Assembly (NCBI RefSeq): GCF_020885975.1
Contig: NZ_AP025183.1
Coordinates: 1 to 64,000, forward strand
Length of the DNA stretch: 64,000 bases
From: Flavobacterium ammonificans
Lineage (GTDB): Bacteria; Bacteroidota; Bacteroidia; Flavobacteriales; Flavobacteriaceae
Reading direction: 5' to 3'
The notes beneath the pieces were generated by a model. The model was given only the letters and a program-made list of their open reading frames with translations. It was not told the origin of the DNA and made no database searches. Below are positions 26,116-38,437 of the stretch, in pieces; position 1 is the first letter of the stretch, and each line of letters opens with the position of its first letter. A program made the translations under genes and the position numbers.

Positions 26116-27705
26116 ATGAGTTTTTTAGAAGAAATACAACGCAGGAGAACATTTGGAATTATTTCCCATCCCGATGCCGGGAAAACTACGCTAACTGAAA
26201 AATTACTTCTTTTTGGAGGGGCGATTCAGGAAGCGGGTGCTGTGAAAAATAATAAGATCAAGAAAGGTGCAACATCCGATTTTATGGAGATTGAACGCCA
26301 AAGAGGGATTTCGGTTTCGACTTCGGTTTTGGCATTCAATTATAAGGAGAAAAAAATCAACATTCTTGACACACCCGGGCATAAAGATTTTGCTGAAGAT
26401 ACGTTTCGAACGTTAACTGCAGTAGATAGTGTAATTGTTGTGATTGACGTTGCTAAAGGGGTCGAGGAACAAACTGAAAAATTAGTTTCGGTTTGCCGAA
26501 TGAGAAACATCCCAATTATTGTCTTCATCAATAAATTAGACCGTGAAGGAAAAGATGCTTTTGACTTGATGGATGAAGTGGAGCAAAAGTTAGGATTGAC
26601 AGTTACACCTTTGAGTTTCCCAATCGGAATGGGATATGACTTTCAAGGAATTTACAATTTATGGGAGCAAAACATCAACTTGTTTAGTGGCGATAGCCGC
26701 AAGAATATTGAAGAAACAATAGCTTTTTCAGACGTGCAAAGTCCGGATTTAGAAAAAATAATTGGCCAGAAACCCGCTGATAAATTACGTGAAGAACTAG
26801 AATTAATCGACGAGGTTTATCCAAAATTTGACCGTCAGGACTATTTAGACGGAAAATTGCAACCTGTATTTTTTGGTTCAGCTTTGAATAATTTTGGGGT
26901 TAGAGAATTGCTAGATTGCTTTGTAGCCATTGCTCCTTCACCTCGACCTAAAGATTCAGAAACGCGTTTAGTGGATCCAAAAGAAGAAAAAATGTCGGGC
27001 TTTGTATTCAAAATCCACGCGAATATGGATCCAAAACACCGTGACCGTTTAGCATTTATCAAAATTGTTTCGGGAACTTTTGAACGCAACAAACCGTATT
27101 TCCACGTACGACAAAAGAAGAATTTAAAATTTTCAAGTCCCAACGCCTTTTTTGCAGAAAAAAAAGAAATTGTAGATATCTCCTACCCTGGTGATATTGT
27201 GGGATTGCACGATACCGGAAACTTCAAAATTGGTGATACGTTAACCGAAGGAGAAGCAATGAGTTTTAAAGGTATTCCGAGTTTCTCACCAGAACACTTC
27301 CGTTACATTAATAATGCTGACCCATTAAAAGCGAAACAACTAGACAAAGGAGTAGACCAATTAATGGACGAAGGAGTGGCGCAGTTGTTTACACTAGAAA
27401 TGAATAATCGTAAAGTAATTGGAACGGTAGGTGCACTTCAGTACGAAGTTATTCAATACCGTTTAGAACATGAATATGGTGCAAAATGTACCTATGAAAA
27501 CTTTCCCGTTCACAAGGCTTGTTGGGTAAAACCAGATGATGCTAAAAATGAGGAATTCAAAGAATTCAAACGCATCAAACAAAAGTTTTTGGCACACGAT
27601 AAATACGGACAATTAGTTTTTTTAGCTGATTCTGATTTTACAATTCAAATGACGCAAAGTAAATACCCTACCGTAAAATTATTTTTTACTTCAGAATTTG
27701 ATTAG
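26116..27705 (+). CDS. prfC: Peptide chain release factor 3
   Basis: Ribosomal GTPase that recycles RF1 and RF2 after termination. It has 529 aa from MSFLEEIQRRRTFGIISHPDAGKTT. The G domain has the P-loop HPDAGKTT, the switch region QRGISVSTSV, DTPGHKDF and NKLDREGKD. The C-terminus ends in the RF3 domain (QYRLEHEYGAKC). The ATG at 26116 was chosen; the TTG seven codons upstream falls inside the promoter-like TATTTTTG. It is monocistronic, with a strong terminator convergent with the DUF3467 gene. Confidence 0.96.
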   Translation: MSFLEEIQRRRTFGIISHPDAGKTTLTEKLLLFGGAIQEAGAVKNNKIKKGATSDFMEIERQRGISVSTSVLAFNYKEKKINILDTPGHKDFAEDTFRTLTAVDSVIVVIDVAKGVEEQTEKLVSVCRMRNIPIIVFINKLDREGKDAFDLMDEVEQKLGLTVTPLSFPIGMGYDFQGIYNLWEQNINLFSGDSRKNIEETIAFSDVQSPDLEKIIGQKPADKLREELELIDEVYPKFDRQDYLDGKLQPVFFGSALNNFGVRELLDCFVAIAPSPRPKDSETRLVDPKEEKMSGFVFKIHANMDPKHRDRLAFIKIVSGTFERNKPYFHVRQKKNLKFSSPNAFFAEKKEIVDISYPGDIVGLHDTGNFKIGDTLTEGEAMSFKGIPSFSPEHFRYINNADPLKAKQLDKGVDQLMDEGVAQLFTLEMNNRKVIGTVGALQYEVIQYRLEHEYGAKCTYENFPVHKACWVKPDDAKNEEFKEFKRIKQKFLAHDKYGQLVFLADSDFTIQMTQSKYPTVKLFFTSEFD

Positions 27706-27710
27706 ATAGA

Positions 27711-27746
27711 AAAAAAGAGGCTCCAAATATTGGAGCCTCTTTTTTT
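27711..27746. terminator. Bidirectional terminator between prfC and DUF3467
   Basis: GAGGCTCCAA / TTGGAGCCTC with loop ATA, flanked by A and T runs. Confidence 0.93.
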
Positions 27747-28045
27747 TATGCTTGTCCCGCAGGACCAAAATTCAGTGGAATTGGAACTTGCTCTGTATCT
27801 TTAATTTCGCCATGAGCAACTTCAAAACGATGTATATTTTCTCCAATAGCTTTTAATAATCTTTTAGCATGTTGGGGAGTTAAAACAATTCTTGATTTAA
27901 CTTTTGCTTTAGGAATTCCCGGCATAATGCTCACGAAATCTAAAACAAATTCTGAAGAAGAATGATTAATTATAGCCAAATTAGAATAAATCCCTTCAGC
28001 TGTTTGCTCATCTAATTCAATATTGATTTGCTCTTGTTGCTCCAT
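27746..28045 (-). CDS. DUF3467 domain protein
   Basis: Small 99-aa cytoplasmic protein. The domain is recognisable from INIELDEQTAEGIYSNLAIINHSSSEFVLDFVSIMPGIPKAKVKSRIVLTP. Function is unknown; related proteins occur widely in Bacteroidota, often as single genes. It lies just downstream of the rpoC terminator on the same strand, 71 bases after rpoC, and could receive some read-through from the RNA polymerase operon. Confidence 0.85.
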   Translation of the reverse strand: MEQQEQINIELDEQTAEGIYSNLAIINHSSSEFVLDFVSIMPGIPKAKVKSRIVLTPQHAKRLLKAIGENIHRFEVAHGEIKDTEQVPIPLNFGPAGQA

Positions 28046-28063
28046 AATAAAAAGATTAAAAAA

Positions 28064-28100
28064 GTAAAAAAATCAAAGTCTGTATTCCTACAGACTTTGA
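28064..28100 (-). terminator. Terminator of the rpoBC operon
   Basis: TCAAAGTCTGT / ACAGACTTTGA with a 6-base loop, followed on the minus strand by TTTTTTT. It lies 16 bases after the rpoC stop. Confidence 0.92.
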
Positions 28101-28116
28101 AAATTTATGAATTGAA

Positions 28117-31100
28117 TTAATAAATATACTCCTCTTTGTTAGCCATCATTTCATTGTAATCATCTTTAGATCCAACAATAGTATGATCGTATTCTCTCAT
28201 ACCTGTACCTGCTGGAATTCTGTGACCTACAATTACATTTTCTTTCAGACCTTCTAAGTAATCAACTTTACCTGCTACTGCAGCTTCGTTTAATACTTTA
28301 GTAGTTTCTTGGAAAGAAGCTGCTGAAATAAATGATTTCGTTTGTAAAGATGCTCTAGTTATACCTTGAAGTACTGGCGTAGCAGTTGCTGTAATTACAT
28401 CACGTGCTACAACTAGGTTTTTATCTGTACGTTTTAACAATGAGTTTTCATCACGCAACTGACGCGGTGTGATAATTTGTCCTGGTTTCAATGTATCAGA
28501 ATCACCTGCATCTTCTACCACTTTCATTCCGTATAACTTATCGTTTTCTAAGATGAAATCTTTAGTATGGATTAATTGATCTTCTAAGAACAAAGTATCT
28601 CCTGGATCTTGAACACGTACTTTACGCATCATTTGACGAATAACTACTTCAAAGTGTTTGTCGTTAATTTTCACCCCTTGTAAACGGTATACTTCTTGAA
28701 TTTCATTTACCAAGTACTGTTGTACAGCAGCTGGCCCTTGAATTCTCAAAATATCATCAGGAGTAATAGCACCATCAGACAAAGGAACACCTGCTTTTAC
28801 AAAGTCATTTTCTTGAACCAAGATTTGACTAGATAATTTAACTAGGTATTTCTTCACTTCACCAAATTTAGATTCGATGATGATCTCGCGATTACCACGT
28901 TTGATTTTTCCGAAAGATACAACACCGTCAATTTCAGACACTACAGCTGGATTTGATGGATTACGAGCTTCTAACAACTCGGTAATTCTTGGTAAACCTC
29001 CAGTGATATCTCCAGATTTAGAAGAACGACGTGGAATTTTAACTAAAATCTTACCGGCTTTAATTTTCTCGCCATCATCAACCATCAAGTGAGCTCCAAC
29101 AGGTAAGTTGTACGAACGAATCAATTCATTGTCTTTACCATAAACCAATAAAGTTGGAATTAATTTTTTGTTTCTTGACTCAGAAATTACTTTTTCTTGG
29201 AAACCAGTTTGCTCATCAATTTCTACCATGAACGATTGTCCTTGCTCTAAATCTTCATAAGCAATTTTACCAGTAAACTCAGAAATAATAACTCCATTAT
29301 ATGGATCCCATTTACAGATTACTTCTCCTTTTGCAACTGACTGTCCGTCTTTTACAAAAATACTAGAACCGTAAGGTATATTATTTGTACTTAATAAAAT
29401 ACCTGTTTTTTCATCGATTAATTTCAATTCAGTAGAACGAGAAACAACAATATCCACAGCATTTCCTTCGCTATCTTCTCCTTTAACTGTTTTTAAATCT
29501 TCGATTTCAAGTTTACCTGGGAAACGAGCAATAATACTTGATTCCTCTGATATACCTCCCGCAACCCCACCTACGTGGAATGTACGAAGTGTTAATTGTG
29601 TTCCAGGCTCTCCAATAGATTGAGCAGCAATTACACCAACTGCTTCTCCTCTTTGCGTGATTTTACCAGTAGCTAAGTTTCTACCGTAACATTTAGCACA
29701 GATTCCTTTTAAAGCCTCACAAGTTAATGGAGAACGAACTTCAACTTTTTCAATTGGTGAAGCTTCAATTGCTTTAACAATTGCTTCTGTTATTTGTTCT
29801 CCAGATGCAACTAATACTTCGTTATCCAAAGGATTAATAACATCTTGTAATGCAACTCGTCCAAGAATTCTTTCACCTAAAGATTCAACGATTTCTTCGT
29901 TTTTCTTCAAAGCAGAAACTTCAACACCTCTTAAAGTACCACAATCATCAATATTTACAATAACATCTTGAGAAACGTCATGTAATCTTCTTGTTAAGTA
30001 CCCTGCATCCGCAGTTTTAAGAGCGGTATCCGCTAGACCTTTACGAGCACCGTGAGTAGAAATAAAGTACTCAAGGATCGATAGACCTTCCTTAAAGTTA
30101 GATAAAATCGGGTTTTCAATAATTTCACCACCACCAGCAGTTGATTTTTTTGGCTTAGCCATCAAACCACGCATACCAGTCAATTGACGAATTTGTTCTT
30201 TAGATCCCCTTGCTCCAGAATCAAGCATCATATACACAGAGTTGAAACCTTGTTGGTCTTCTCTAATGTTTTTCATTGCTGCCTCTGTCAATTGAGCATT
30301 GGTTGAAGTCCATACATCAATAACTTGGTTATAACGTTCGTTATTGGTGATAAGACCCATGTTATAGTTAGCAGAAATACCTTCAACTTGCGCTCTTGCA
30401 TCTGCAATTAATTGTGGCTTTTGATCTGGAATTCTAATATCTCCTAATGAGAATGACAATCCACCTTTAAAGGCAAATTTGTACCCCATATCTTTCATAT
30501 TATCCAAGAAAGCAGCTGTAGTAGGTACATCAGTTACACTTAAAATGTGACCAATAATATCTCTTAAGTTTTTCTTAGTTAATACATCATTGATGTATCC
30601 AGCAGCTTCAGGAACTACTTCATTAAACAAGACACGACCTGCAGTAGTTTGGATTATTTTGTAAACCAACTCTCCATTTTCGTTAAAATCTTTAGCTCTA
30701 ATTTTTACACGAGCATTCAATTCTAATTGTCCTTCGTTTAATGCGATGTTTACCTCTTCAGCAGAATAGAAAGTCAAATCTTGACCTAAAATTTTATGCT
30801 CAGGAGTTGATAAACGTTCTTTGGTCATATAATATAGACCCAAAACCATGTCTTGAGAAGGTACCGTGATAGGAGCTCCGTTAGCAGGGTTCAAAATATT
30901 GTGAGAAGCCAACATTAATAATTGTGCCTCCAAGATTGCTTCTGGCCCTAATGGCAAGTGAACTGCCATCTGGTCACCATCAAAATCCGCGTTGAATGCC
31001 GTACACACTAAAGGGTGTAATTGGATTGCTTTTCCTTCAATTAATTTTGGCTGGAACGCTTGGATACCTAAACGGTGCAAAGTAGGAGCACGATTCAGTA

Positions 31101-32427
31101 ATACTGGGTGTCCTTTAATTACATTTTCAAGGATGTCCCAAACTACAGGCTCTTTTTTGTCAATTATTTTTTTAGCTGATTTTACCGTTTTAACAATACC
31201 TCTTTCAATCAATTTACGGATTACAAAAGGTTTGTACAATTCAGATGCCATATCTTTTGGGATACCACATTCGAATAATTTCAACTCAGGTCCGACAACA
31301 ATTACCGAACGAGCAGAATAATCCACACGTTTTCCAAGTAAGTTTTGACGGAAACGTCCTTGCTTACCTTTCAATGAATCAGATAATGATTTTAATGGTC
31401 TGTTTGATTCTGTTTTTACTGCAGATGCTTTACGAGTATTATCAAAAAGTGAATCCACAGATTCTTGCAACATACGTTTTTCGTTTCTCAAGATTACTTC
31501 AGGAGCTTTGATCTCCATCAATCTTTTCAAACGGTTGTTACGTATAATTACACGACGGTATAAATCATTCAAATCAGAAGTAGCAAAACGACCTCCATCT
31601 AGTGGCACAAGCGGACGTAATTCTGGTGGAATAACTGGAACTACTTTCATAATCATCCACTCAGGACGGTTCTCACGGTTCAAGTTAGACTCACGGAAAG
31701 ATTCTACAACTTGTAATCTTTTTAATGCTTCTGTTTTACGTTGTTTAGACGTTTCGTTATTAGCGCTATGACGTAAACTGTATGACAACTCGTCTAAGTC
31801 GATACGTGCTAATAAATCCATAATACACTCTGCTCCCATTTTGGCAACAAATTTATTTGGATCAAAATCGTCTAAATATTGATTGTCAGCAGGAAGTGTA
31901 TCTAAAATATTCAAATACTCTTCTTCTGTCAAGAAATCTAATCGTTGTACTGGTTCTCCTTCAGCATTTTGAGCAATACCCGCTTGGATTACTACGTATC
32001 TTTCGTAGTAAATAATCATGTCTAATTTCTTAGACGGTAATCCAAGGATGTATCCAATTTTGTTTGGAAGCGAACGGAAATACCAGATATGAGCAATTGG
32101 CACAACAAGGTTGATGTGTCCTACTCTATCTCTACGTACTTTTTTCTCGGTAACTTCTACACCACAACGGTCACAAATAATTCCTTTGTATCGAATTCTT
32201 TTGTATTTCCCACAAGCACATTCAAAATCCTTAACAGGACCAAAAATTCTTTCGCAGAAAAGTCCGTCACGCTCTGGTTTGTGCGTTCTGTAGTTGATAG
32301 TTTCAGGCTTTAATACTTCACCTCTTGATTCTTTTAAGATAGATTCAGGAGAAGCAAGTCCTATCGAAATTTTATTGAACCTTTTAACTGGGTTCTTATC
32401 CTTATTGTTATTTCTATTATTCATCAT
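28117..32427 (-). CDS. rpoC: RNA polymerase subunit beta'
   Basis: Large catalytic subunit of 1436 aa. The N-terminal zinc ribbon ([10 protein letters not shown] ... CDRCG) starts near residue 70. The absolutely conserved NADFDGD holds the catalytic Mg2+. A second Cys cluster ([14 protein letters not shown]) precedes [19 protein letters not shown], the trigger-loop region. It follows rpoB after a 266-base gap that carries a hairpin, which is longer than the short rpoB-rpoC gap of many bacteria. Confidence 0.99.
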   Translation of the reverse strand: MMNNRNNNKDKNPVKRFNKISIGLASPESILKESRGEVLKPETINYRTHKPERDGLFCERIFGPVKDFECACGKYKRIRYKGIICDRCGVEVTEKKVRRDRVGHINLVVPIAHIWYFRSLPNKIGYILGLPSKKLDMIIYYERYVVIQAGIAQNAEGEPVQRLDFLTEEEYLNILDTLPADNQYLDDFDPNKFVAKMGAECIMDLLARIDLDELSYSLRHSANNETSKQRKTEALKRLQVVESFRESNLNRENRPEWMIMKVVPVIPPELRPLVPLDGGRFATSDLNDLYRRVIIRNNRLKRLMEIKAPEVILRNEKRMLQESVDSLFDNTRKASAVKTESNRPLKSLSDSLKGKQGRFRQNLLGKRVDYSARSVIVVGPELKLFECGIPKDMASELYKPFVIRKLIERGIVKTVKSAKKIIDKKEPVVWDILENVIKGHPVLLNRAPTLHRLGIQAFQPKLIEGKAIQLHPLVCTAFNADFDGDQMAVHLPLGPEAILEAQLLMLASHNILNPANGAPITVPSQDMVLGLYYMTKERLSTPEHKILGQDLTFYSAEEVNIALNEGQLELNARVKIRAKDFNENGELVYKIIQTTAGRVLFNEVVPEAAGYINDVLTKKNLRDIIGHILSVTDVPTTAAFLDNMKDMGYKFAFKGGLSFSLGDIRIPDQKPQLIADARAQVEGISANYNMGLITNNERYNQVIDVWTSTNAQLTEAAMKNIREDQQGFNSVYMMLDSGARGSKEQIRQLTGMRGLMAKPKKSTAGGGEIIENPILSNFKEGLSILEYFISTHGARKGLADTALKTADAGYLTRRLHDVSQDVIVNIDDCGTLRGVEVSALKKNEEIVESLGERILGRVALQDVINPLDNEVLVASGEQITEAIVKAIEASPIEKVEVRSPLTCEALKGICAKCYGRNLATGKITQRGEAVGVIAAQSIGEPGTQLTLRTFHVGGVAGGISEESSIIARFPGKLEIEDLKTVKGEDSEGNAVDIVVSRSTELKLIDEKTGILLSTNNIPYGSSIFVKDGQSVAKGEVICKWDPYNGVIISEFTGKIAYEDLEQGQSFMVEIDEQTGFQEKVISESRNKKLIPTLLVYGKDNELIRSYNLPVGAHLMVDDGEKIKAGKILVKIPRRSSKSGDITGGLPRITELLEARNPSNPAVVSEIDGVVSFGKIKRGNREIIIESKFGEVKKYLVKLSSQILVQENDFVKAGVPLSDGAITPDDILRIQGPAAVQQYLVNEIQEVYRLQGVKINDKHFEVVIRQMMRKVRVQDPGDTLFLEDQLIHTKDFILENDKLYGMKVVEDAGDSDTLKPGQIITPRQLRDENSLLKRTDKNLVVARDVITATATPVLQGITRASLQTKSFISAASFQETTKVLNEAAVAGKVDYLEGLKENVIVGHRIPAGTGMREYDHTIVGSKDDYNEMMANKEEYIY

Positions 32428-32693
32428 AGTTTTTACTATTGATTTAATTGCAATTAAAAAATTGATTTAGATTTATGATATGTTTCAATTTGCGGTTAAA
32501 CTCTTCAAAACAAATCATTCAGCTAATACCTCGAATTACTTCTCTAAACTTCAAACTCTATTTGAAGTGCTAGTTATAAAAACCTAAAGGCTTCAATAAA
32601 AAATCGGAACGGTTTACGGGTATAAATCCTTAAAAACTTATTATAAATAAGTATTCAGTTCCAAAAAATTGGAACTGAATACAGCATTCTGTT
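32428..32693 (-). other. rpoB-rpoC intergenic region with hairpin
   Basis: 266 bases. Directly after rpoB, GTATTCAGTTCC (32651-32662) pairs with GGAACTGAATAC (32671-32682) around an 8-base loop. No T run follows, so it looks like an RNA-processing or mRNA-stability hairpin more than a terminator. The rest is AT-rich with no gene or clear promoter. Confidence 0.6.
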
Positions 32694-35600
32694 TTATTCT
32701 TCTAATCTGATATCTAAACCAAGACCTTTTAATTCATGCATCAATACATTGAATGATTCCGGCAATCCTGGTTCTGGCATTGATTCACCTTTAACGATAG
32801 CTTCGTAAGATTTAGCTCTACCAATTACGTCATCTGATTTTACAGTCAAGATTTCTCTTAATGTACTTGATGCTCCATAAGCTTCAAGAGCCCAAACCTC
32901 CATCTCTCCAAAACGTTGACCTCCAAATTGAGCTTTACCACCCAATGGTTGTTGAGTAATCAACGAGTATGGTCCGATAGAACGTGCGTGCATTTTATCA
33001 TCTACCATGTGTCCTAATTTCAACATATAGATAACACCCACAGTTGCAGCTTGGTGGAAACGTTCTCCAGTTCCTCCATCATAAAGATGTGTATGTCCAA
33101 AACGTGGTACACCTGCTTCATCAGTCAAGGCATTGATTTCGTCTAAAGAAGCACCATCAAAAATTGGAGTAGCAAATTTTCTACCCAAGTTCATTCCAGC
33201 CCATCCTAAAACAGTCTCATAAATCTGACCAATGTTCATACGAGATGGTACCCCAAGTGGATTCAATACGATATCTACTGGTGTTCCGTCTTCCAAGAAA
33301 GGCATATCTTCATGACGAACGATACGAGCAACAATACCTTTGTTACCGTGACGACCCGCCATTTTATCCCCAACTTTCAACTTACGTTTTTTAGCGATAT
33401 ATACTTTCGCTAATTTCAAGATTCCAGCTGGCAATTCATCTCCAACAGTAATCGTGAATTTTTCTCTACGTAAAGCTCCTTGTAAGTCGTTCAATTTAAT
33501 TTTATAGTTATGAATCAAATCATTAACCATTTTATTAGTTGCATCATCAGCAACCCATTGACCTTTACTTAAGTGAGCAAAATCTTCAACAGCATATAAC
33601 ATTTTTTGAGTATATTTTTTACCTTTTGGTAAAACTTCTTCACCCAAATCGTTCATTACACCTTGAGATGTTTTCCCATTTACGATTACGAACAATTTCT
33701 CAACTAATTTGTCTTTTAATTCAACAAATTTGGTTTCGAATTCTGATTCAAGTGCTGTTAAAGCATCTTTATCTTGCGTTCTCTTACGTTTATCTTTTAC
33801 CGCTCTTGCGAATAACTTTTTGTCTAAAACAACACCGTGTAAAGAAGGAGACGCTTTTAATGAAGCATCTTTTACATCACCTGCTTTATCTCCGAAGATG
33901 GCACGAAGCAATTTCTCTTCTGGAGTAGGATCTGATTCTCCTTTTGGCGTAATTTTTCCGATAAGAATATCTCCAGGTTTCACCTCGGCTCCAATTCTGA
34001 TCATACCGTTTTCATCCAAGTCTTTTGTAGCCTCTTCAGAAACGTTAGGAATATCATTCGTTAACTCTTCGTTACCTAATTTAGTATCTCTCACTTCTAA
34101 TGAATAATCATCAACGTGAATAGAGGTAAAGATATCGTCGCGAACTACTTTCTCAGAAATTACAATCGCATCCTCAAAGTTGTACCCTTTCCAAGGCATG
34201 AAGGCTACTTTAAGGTTTCTACCTAAAGCTAACTCTCCATTTTGAGTTGCATATCCTTCAGATAAAACTTGACCCGGAACTACTCTATCCCCTTTTCTTA
34301 CGATAGGTTTCAAGTTAATACTTGTTCCTTGGTTGGTTTTTCTAAACTTAATTAAATTGTATGTTTTCTCATCCGTATCAAAACTTACCATGCGCTCTTC
34401 TTCAGAACGATCGTATTTAATAGTAATGATGTTAGCATCAACGTACTCTACTACACCATGGCCTTCTGCATTTATTAAAACTCTAGAATCAGAAGCCACT
34501 TGACGCTCTAAACCAGTTCCTACAATTGGAGCTTCTGGGCGAATCAATGGTACAGCTTGACGCATCATGTTTGATCCCATCAATGCACGGTTCGCATCAT
34601 CATGTTCCAAGAAAGGAATTAATGAAGCTGAAATCGATGCAATTTGATTAGGAGCAACGTCAGTATAATGAACATTTGATGGTTCAATTACAGGGAAATC
34701 ACCTTCTTGACGTGCAATTACGTTATCAGCAGTAATTTTTCCTGAATTATCCATTTGAATGTTTGCTTGCGCAATCATCATACCTTCTTCTTCTTCTGCG
34801 CTCAAGTAAACCGGAGTAGATTCTAAATCAACTACACCATTAGTTACTTTACGGTAAGGAGTCTCAATGAATCCCATACCATTCACTTTTGCATAAACAC
34901 CTAGAGAGGATATCAAACCAATGTTTGGTCCCTCTGGAGTTTCAATTGGACATAAACGTCCGTAGTGCGTGTAGTGAACGTCACGAACCTCGAAACCAGC
35001 TCTTTCTCTTGAAAGTCCACCTGGTCCAAGTGCAGATAATCTTCTTTTGTGTGTAATCTCAGCTAATGGATTCGTTTGATCCATAAATTGAGACAACTGG
35101 TTAGTTCCAAAGAAAGAGTTGATTACTGATGATAATGTTTTAGCATTAATCAAATCAATAGGTGTAAACACCTCGTTATCTCTAACGTTCATTCGTTCTC
35201 TAATAGTTCTAGCCATACGAGCTAAACCAACACCGAATTGTTGAGACAATTGTTCACCAACTGTTCTTACACGACGGTTTGATAAGTGATCGATATCATC
35301 AATCTCTGCTTTAGAGTTGATTAATTCAATCAAATATTTTACAATAGTAATGATATCTTCTTTGGTAAGCACTTGCTTTTCCATTGGGATATCCAAACCA
35401 AGTTTTTTGTTCATTCTATAACGACCTACTTCACCTAAGTTATAACGCTGGTCAGAGAAGAACAATTTATCGATAATGCCTCGAGCAGTTTCTTCATCAG
35501 GCGGTTCTGCGTTACGCAATTGTCTGTAAATATGCTCAACAGCTTCTTTTTCAGAGTTTGTTGGGTCTTTTTGTAACGTATTATGAATGATAGCATAATC

Positions 35601-36506
35601 ACCTTGATTAGCATCTTCTTTATGTAACAAAATAGATTTAACGTTAGAATCGATGATTTCTTCTACATTATCTTTGTCGATAATCGTATCTCTATCAAGG
35701 ATAATCTCGTTACGTTCGATAGAAACAACTTCGCCAGTATCTTCGTCAACGAAATCTTCGTGCCATGTGTTCAATACACGTGCCGCTAATTTTCTACCAA
35801 TATATTTTTTAAGTCCTGTTTTAGAAACTTTAATTTCTTCAGCAAGGTCAAAAATTTCAAGGATATCTTTATCTCTTTCGAAACCAATAGCTCTAAATAA
35901 AGTAGTTACTGGTAATTTTTTCTTTCTATCGATATAAGCATACATTACGCTATTGATATCAGTAGAAAATTCTATCCAAGAACCTTTAAAAGGAATTACT
36001 CTGGCAGAATATAATTTAGTTCCATTAGCATGGAATGATTGTCCAAAGAAAACACCAGGTGATCTGTGCAATTGTGAAACAACTACACGTTCAGCACCAT
36101 TGATAACAAAAGTACCACTTGGAGTCATGTAAGGAATTGTTCCAAGATATACATCTTGTACAATAGTTTCAAAGTCTTCGTGTTCTGGATCTGTACAGTA
36201 CAGTTTTAAACGCGCTTTTAAAGGCACACTATACGTAAGACCTCTTTCTATACATTCTTGAATTGTATAACGTGGTGGATCTACAAAATAATCGAGAAAT
36301 TCTAATACAAAGTTATTTCTTGTATCTGTGATTGGGAAGTTTTCCATGAAGGTATTATACAACCCTTCGTCGCCTCTTTCGTCAGATTTAGTTTCCAATT
36401 GGAAAAAATCCTTAAACGATTTAACCTGTACATCTAGAAAATCTGGATATGCAGGAATATTTTTAGTAGAGGCAAAATTCAATCTTTCAGTCTGATTCGT
36501 TATCAT
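32694..36506 (-). CDS. rpoB: RNA polymerase subunit beta
   Basis: 1270-aa catalytic subunit. The rifampicin region includes [53 protein letters not shown], with the usual drug-sensitive residues. The C-terminus has [24 protein letters not shown]. It lies downstream of rplL across a 258-base gap with a terminator-like hairpin, so polymerase subunit synthesis may be set by attenuation. Confidence 0.99.
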   Translation of the reverse strand: MITNQTERLNFASTKNIPAYPDFLDVQVKSFKDFFQLETKSDERGDEGLYNTFMENFPITDTRNNFVLEFLDYFVDPPRYTIQECIERGLTYSVPLKARLKLYCTDPEHEDFETIVQDVYLGTIPYMTPSGTFVINGAERVVVSQLHRSPGVFFGQSFHANGTKLYSARVIPFKGSWIEFSTDINSVMYAYIDRKKKLPVTTLFRAIGFERDKDILEIFDLAEEIKVSKTGLKKYIGRKLAARVLNTWHEDFVDEDTGEVVSIERNEIILDRDTIIDKDNVEEIIDSNVKSILLHKEDANQGDYAIIHNTLQKDPTNSEKEAVEHIYRQLRNAEPPDEETARGIIDKLFFSDQRYNLGEVGRYRMNKKLGLDIPMEKQVLTKEDIITIVKYLIELINSKAEIDDIDHLSNRRVRTVGEQLSQQFGVGLARMARTIRERMNVRDNEVFTPIDLINAKTLSSVINSFFGTNQLSQFMDQTNPLAEITHKRRLSALGPGGLSRERAGFEVRDVHYTHYGRLCPIETPEGPNIGLISSLGVYAKVNGMGFIETPYRKVTNGVVDLESTPVYLSAEEEEGMMIAQANIQMDNSGKITADNVIARQEGDFPVIEPSNVHYTDVAPNQIASISASLIPFLEHDDANRALMGSNMMRQAVPLIRPEAPIVGTGLERQVASDSRVLINAEGHGVVEYVDANIITIKYDRSEEERMVSFDTDEKTYNLIKFRKTNQGTSINLKPIVRKGDRVVPGQVLSEGYATQNGELALGRNLKVAFMPWKGYNFEDAIVISEKVVRDDIFTSIHVDDYSLEVRDTKLGNEELTNDIPNVSEEATKDLDENGMIRIGAEVKPGDILIGKITPKGESDPTPEEKLLRAIFGDKAGDVKDASLKASPSLHGVVLDKKLFARAVKDKRKRTQDKDALTALESEFETKFVELKDKLVEKLFVIVNGKTSQGVMNDLGEEVLPKGKKYTQKMLYAVEDFAHLSKGQWVADDATNKMVNDLIHNYKIKLNDLQGALRREKFTITVGDELPAGILKLAKVYIAKKRKLKVGDKMAGRHGNKGIVARIVRHEDMPFLEDGTPVDIVLNPLGVPSRMNIGQIYETVLGWAGMNLGRKFATPIFDGASLDEINALTDEAGVPRFGHTHLYDGGTGERFHQAATVGVIYMLKLGHMVDDKMHARSIGPYSLITQQPLGGKAQFGGQRFGEMEVWALEAYGASSTLREILTVKSDDVIGRAKSYEAIVKGESMPEPGLPESFNVLMHELKGLGLDIRLEE

Positions 36507-36764
36507 CGATGGACAAAATTTTGATTTAAAAAAAGTAATTTTTTGTGTAAAACACTGTTTAATTTATACTTTCTTTTTTGTAACCAACACATCTTTAAAA
36601 GCAAACTAAAACAGTGCACTCTTTTTCTTCGTATTGATCAAAAACTTTTTCGTATTTTAAACTAATTTATAATAAAATTGGCTATAATTTTATTATACGA
36701 AAAATGGTTTAGGTCATTGAGTTACTACTCAAGACCTAAACCTTGTTCTAAAACTATGTAAAAG
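36507..36764 (-). other. rplL-rpoB intergenic region with attenuator-like hairpin
   Basis: 258 bases. On the minus strand, 22 bases after rplL, GGTTTAGGTC and TTGAG pair with CTCAA and GACCTAAACC (36706-36742). The loop is 6 bases with one bulged base, and ATTTTTCG follows. Next comes a second AT hairpin AATAAAATT-N6-AATTTTATT (36671-36694). The first could stop part of the transcripts before rpoB. Confidence 0.65.
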
Positions 36765-37136
36765 TTATTTTAACTCAACAACAGCTCCAGCTTCTTCTAA
36801 AGATTTTTTAAGCCCTTCAGCTTCTTCTTTAGATACACCTTCTTTAACGTTGCTTGGAGCACCGTCAACTACATCTTTAGCTTCTTTCAAACCTAAACCT
36901 GTAAGTTCTTTTACTAACTTAACAACTGCTAATTTAGAAGCACCTGCATCTTTCAATACTACTGTAAATTCTGATTGCTCAGAAGCTCCACCAGCATCAC
37001 CACCACCAGCAGCAACTACTACAGCTGCAGCAGCAGGCTCGATACCATACTCATCTTTTAATATTGTTGCTAATTCGTTAACTTCTTTTACTGTTAGGTT
37101 AACTAATTGTTCTGCGAATTGTTTCAAATCTGCCAT
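36765..37136 (-). CDS. rplL: Ribosomal protein bL12 (L7/L12)
   Basis: Stalk protein of the 50S subunit that recruits translation GTPases. It has 123 aa: an N-terminal dimerisation domain, an Ala/Gly hinge ([16 protein letters not shown]) and the globular C-terminal domain ([39 protein letters not shown]). It is cotranscribed with rplJ; an attenuator-like hairpin follows it. Confidence 0.98.
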   Translation of the reverse strand: MADLKQFAEQLVNLTVKEVNELATILKDEYGIEPAAAAVVVAAGGGDAGGASEQSEFTVVLKDAGASKLAVVKLVKELTGLGLKEAKDVVDGAPSNVKEGVSKEEAEGLKKSLEEAGAVVELK

Positions 37137-37217
37137 TTTTTCTATCGTTTTAAAATGATTTGTAAAATATAATTTATTATTGTGCGCGTTATCTACACTT
37201 AATCAAGCAAAGCTTAA

Positions 37218-37712
37218 TTAAGCAACCTCTTCGTCTTTGAAGTGGTTTTGAAGAGCAGAAATAACTCGTTGTGCTGGTGATTGAAGTAATCCAATAATTT
37301 CGCCAATAAGTTCTTCTTTCGATTTGATAGTTGCCAAAGCATCTAATTGATCGTCTCCAATGTAAATTTCAGAATTAATGAAAGCTCCTTTTAATACAGG
37401 CTTATCTGATTTTTTTCTGAAATCTTTAATGATTTTTCCAGGTGCATTAGCTATATCTGAAATAAAAATAGCGCTGTTTCCAGTTAATACTGAAGGTAAG
37501 TCACCATAATCATTATCAGAAGCTTCCATTGCTTTTGCAAGCAACGTGTTTTTTACAACCTCTAATTTAATACCTGCTTTAAAACAAGCTCTTCTCAAGT
37601 CTGAAGTAGTTTCTGCGTTTAATCCAGAAATATCAGATACATAAATAATATTTGTACCAGCTAACTGTGCAGTTAATTCTTCAATCGCGATTGATTTTTC
37701 TTCTCTAGTCAT
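37218..37712 (-). CDS. rplJ: Ribosomal protein uL10
   Basis: 164-aa base of the ribosomal stalk, which binds 23S rRNA and bL12 dimers. MTREEKSIAIEELTAQLAGTNIIYVSDISGLNAETTSDLRR and VVKNTLLAKAME are typical, with the bL12-binding helix at the C-terminus. It follows rplA by 22 bases, so no room exists for a separate leader as in E. coli. Confidence 0.97.
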   Translation of the reverse strand: MTREEKSIAIEELTAQLAGTNIIYVSDISGLNAETTSDLRRACFKAGIKLEVVKNTLLAKAMEASDNDYGDLPSVLTGNSAIFISDIANAPGKIIKDFRKKSDKPVLKGAFINSEIYIGDDQLDALATIKSKEELIGEIIGLLQSPAQRVISALQNHFKDEEVA

Positions 37713-37734
37713 ACTAAAAATTATTAACTACCAA

Positions 37735-38424
37735 TTATACTGCTTTAGGGTCCAATGCAATAGCAGGACTCATTGTGCTTGTAAGGTGAATACCTTTAAT
37801 GTAGGTACCTTTAGCAGCAGTTGGTTTAAGTTTGATTAATGTTTGAATAATTTCGTGTGCATTGTCATAGATTTTATCAGCATCAAAAGATACTTTACCT
37901 ATTCCTGCATGTACAATACCAGTTTTGTCAACTTTGAAATCGATTTTACCAGCTTTAACTTCTTGAACTGCTTTTGCAACATCCATAGTTACCGTACCTG
38001 TTTTTGGGTTTGGCATTAAACCTCTAGGTCCTAAAACACGACCTAATGGACCTAATTTACCCATAACAGCAGGCATAGTGATGATCACATCAATATCAGT
38101 CCAACCGTCTTTAATTTTTTGAAGGTAATCATCTAAACCAACGTGGTCTGCACCAGCCGCTTTAGCTTCAGCTTCTTTATCTGGAGTTACAAGAGCCAAA
38201 ACTCTTACATCTTTACCAGTTCCATGAGGTAATGTTACCACTCCTCTAACCATTTGATTCGCTTTTCTAGGATCAACTCCTAAACGTACTGCGATATCAA
38301 CAGACTCATCAAATTTTGCAGAAGCAATTGCTTTAATCAATACCGAAGCATCTTTCAATGAATACAATTTGTTCTTTTCAATTTTTGAAGCAGCCTCTTT
38401 TTGCTTTTTTGTCAATTTTGCCAT
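37735..38424 (-). CDS. rplA: Ribosomal protein uL1
   Basis: 229-aa L1-stalk protein that helps release E-site t[27 protein letters not shown] is the family signature. In many bacteria it represses its own operon by binding the rplK leader. It follows rplK by 13 bases. Confidence 0.98.
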   Translation of the reverse strand: MAKLTKKQKEAASKIEKNKLYSLKDASVLIKAIASAKFDESVDIAVRLGVDPRKANQMVRGVVTLPHGTGKDVRVLALVTPDKEAEAKAAGADHVGLDDYLQKIKDGWTDIDVIITMPAVMGKLGPLGRVLGPRGLMPNPKTGTVTMDVAKAVQEVKAGKIDFKVDKTGIVHAGIGKVSFDADKIYDNAHEIIQTLIKLKPTAAKGTYIKGIHLTSTMSPAIALDPKAV

Positions 38425-38437
38425 GTCTTTCTCTTAA

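Noticed and set aside
30992-36000. Several plus-strand frames of 60-132 codons inside rpoB and rpoC
   Set aside because: They are antisense to highly conserved coding sequence and have no signals of their own.
37200-37222. Palindrome GCTTAATTAAGC at the rplJ stop
   Set aside because: It is AT-rich, spans the stop codon and has no T run; it is more likely chance than a signal.
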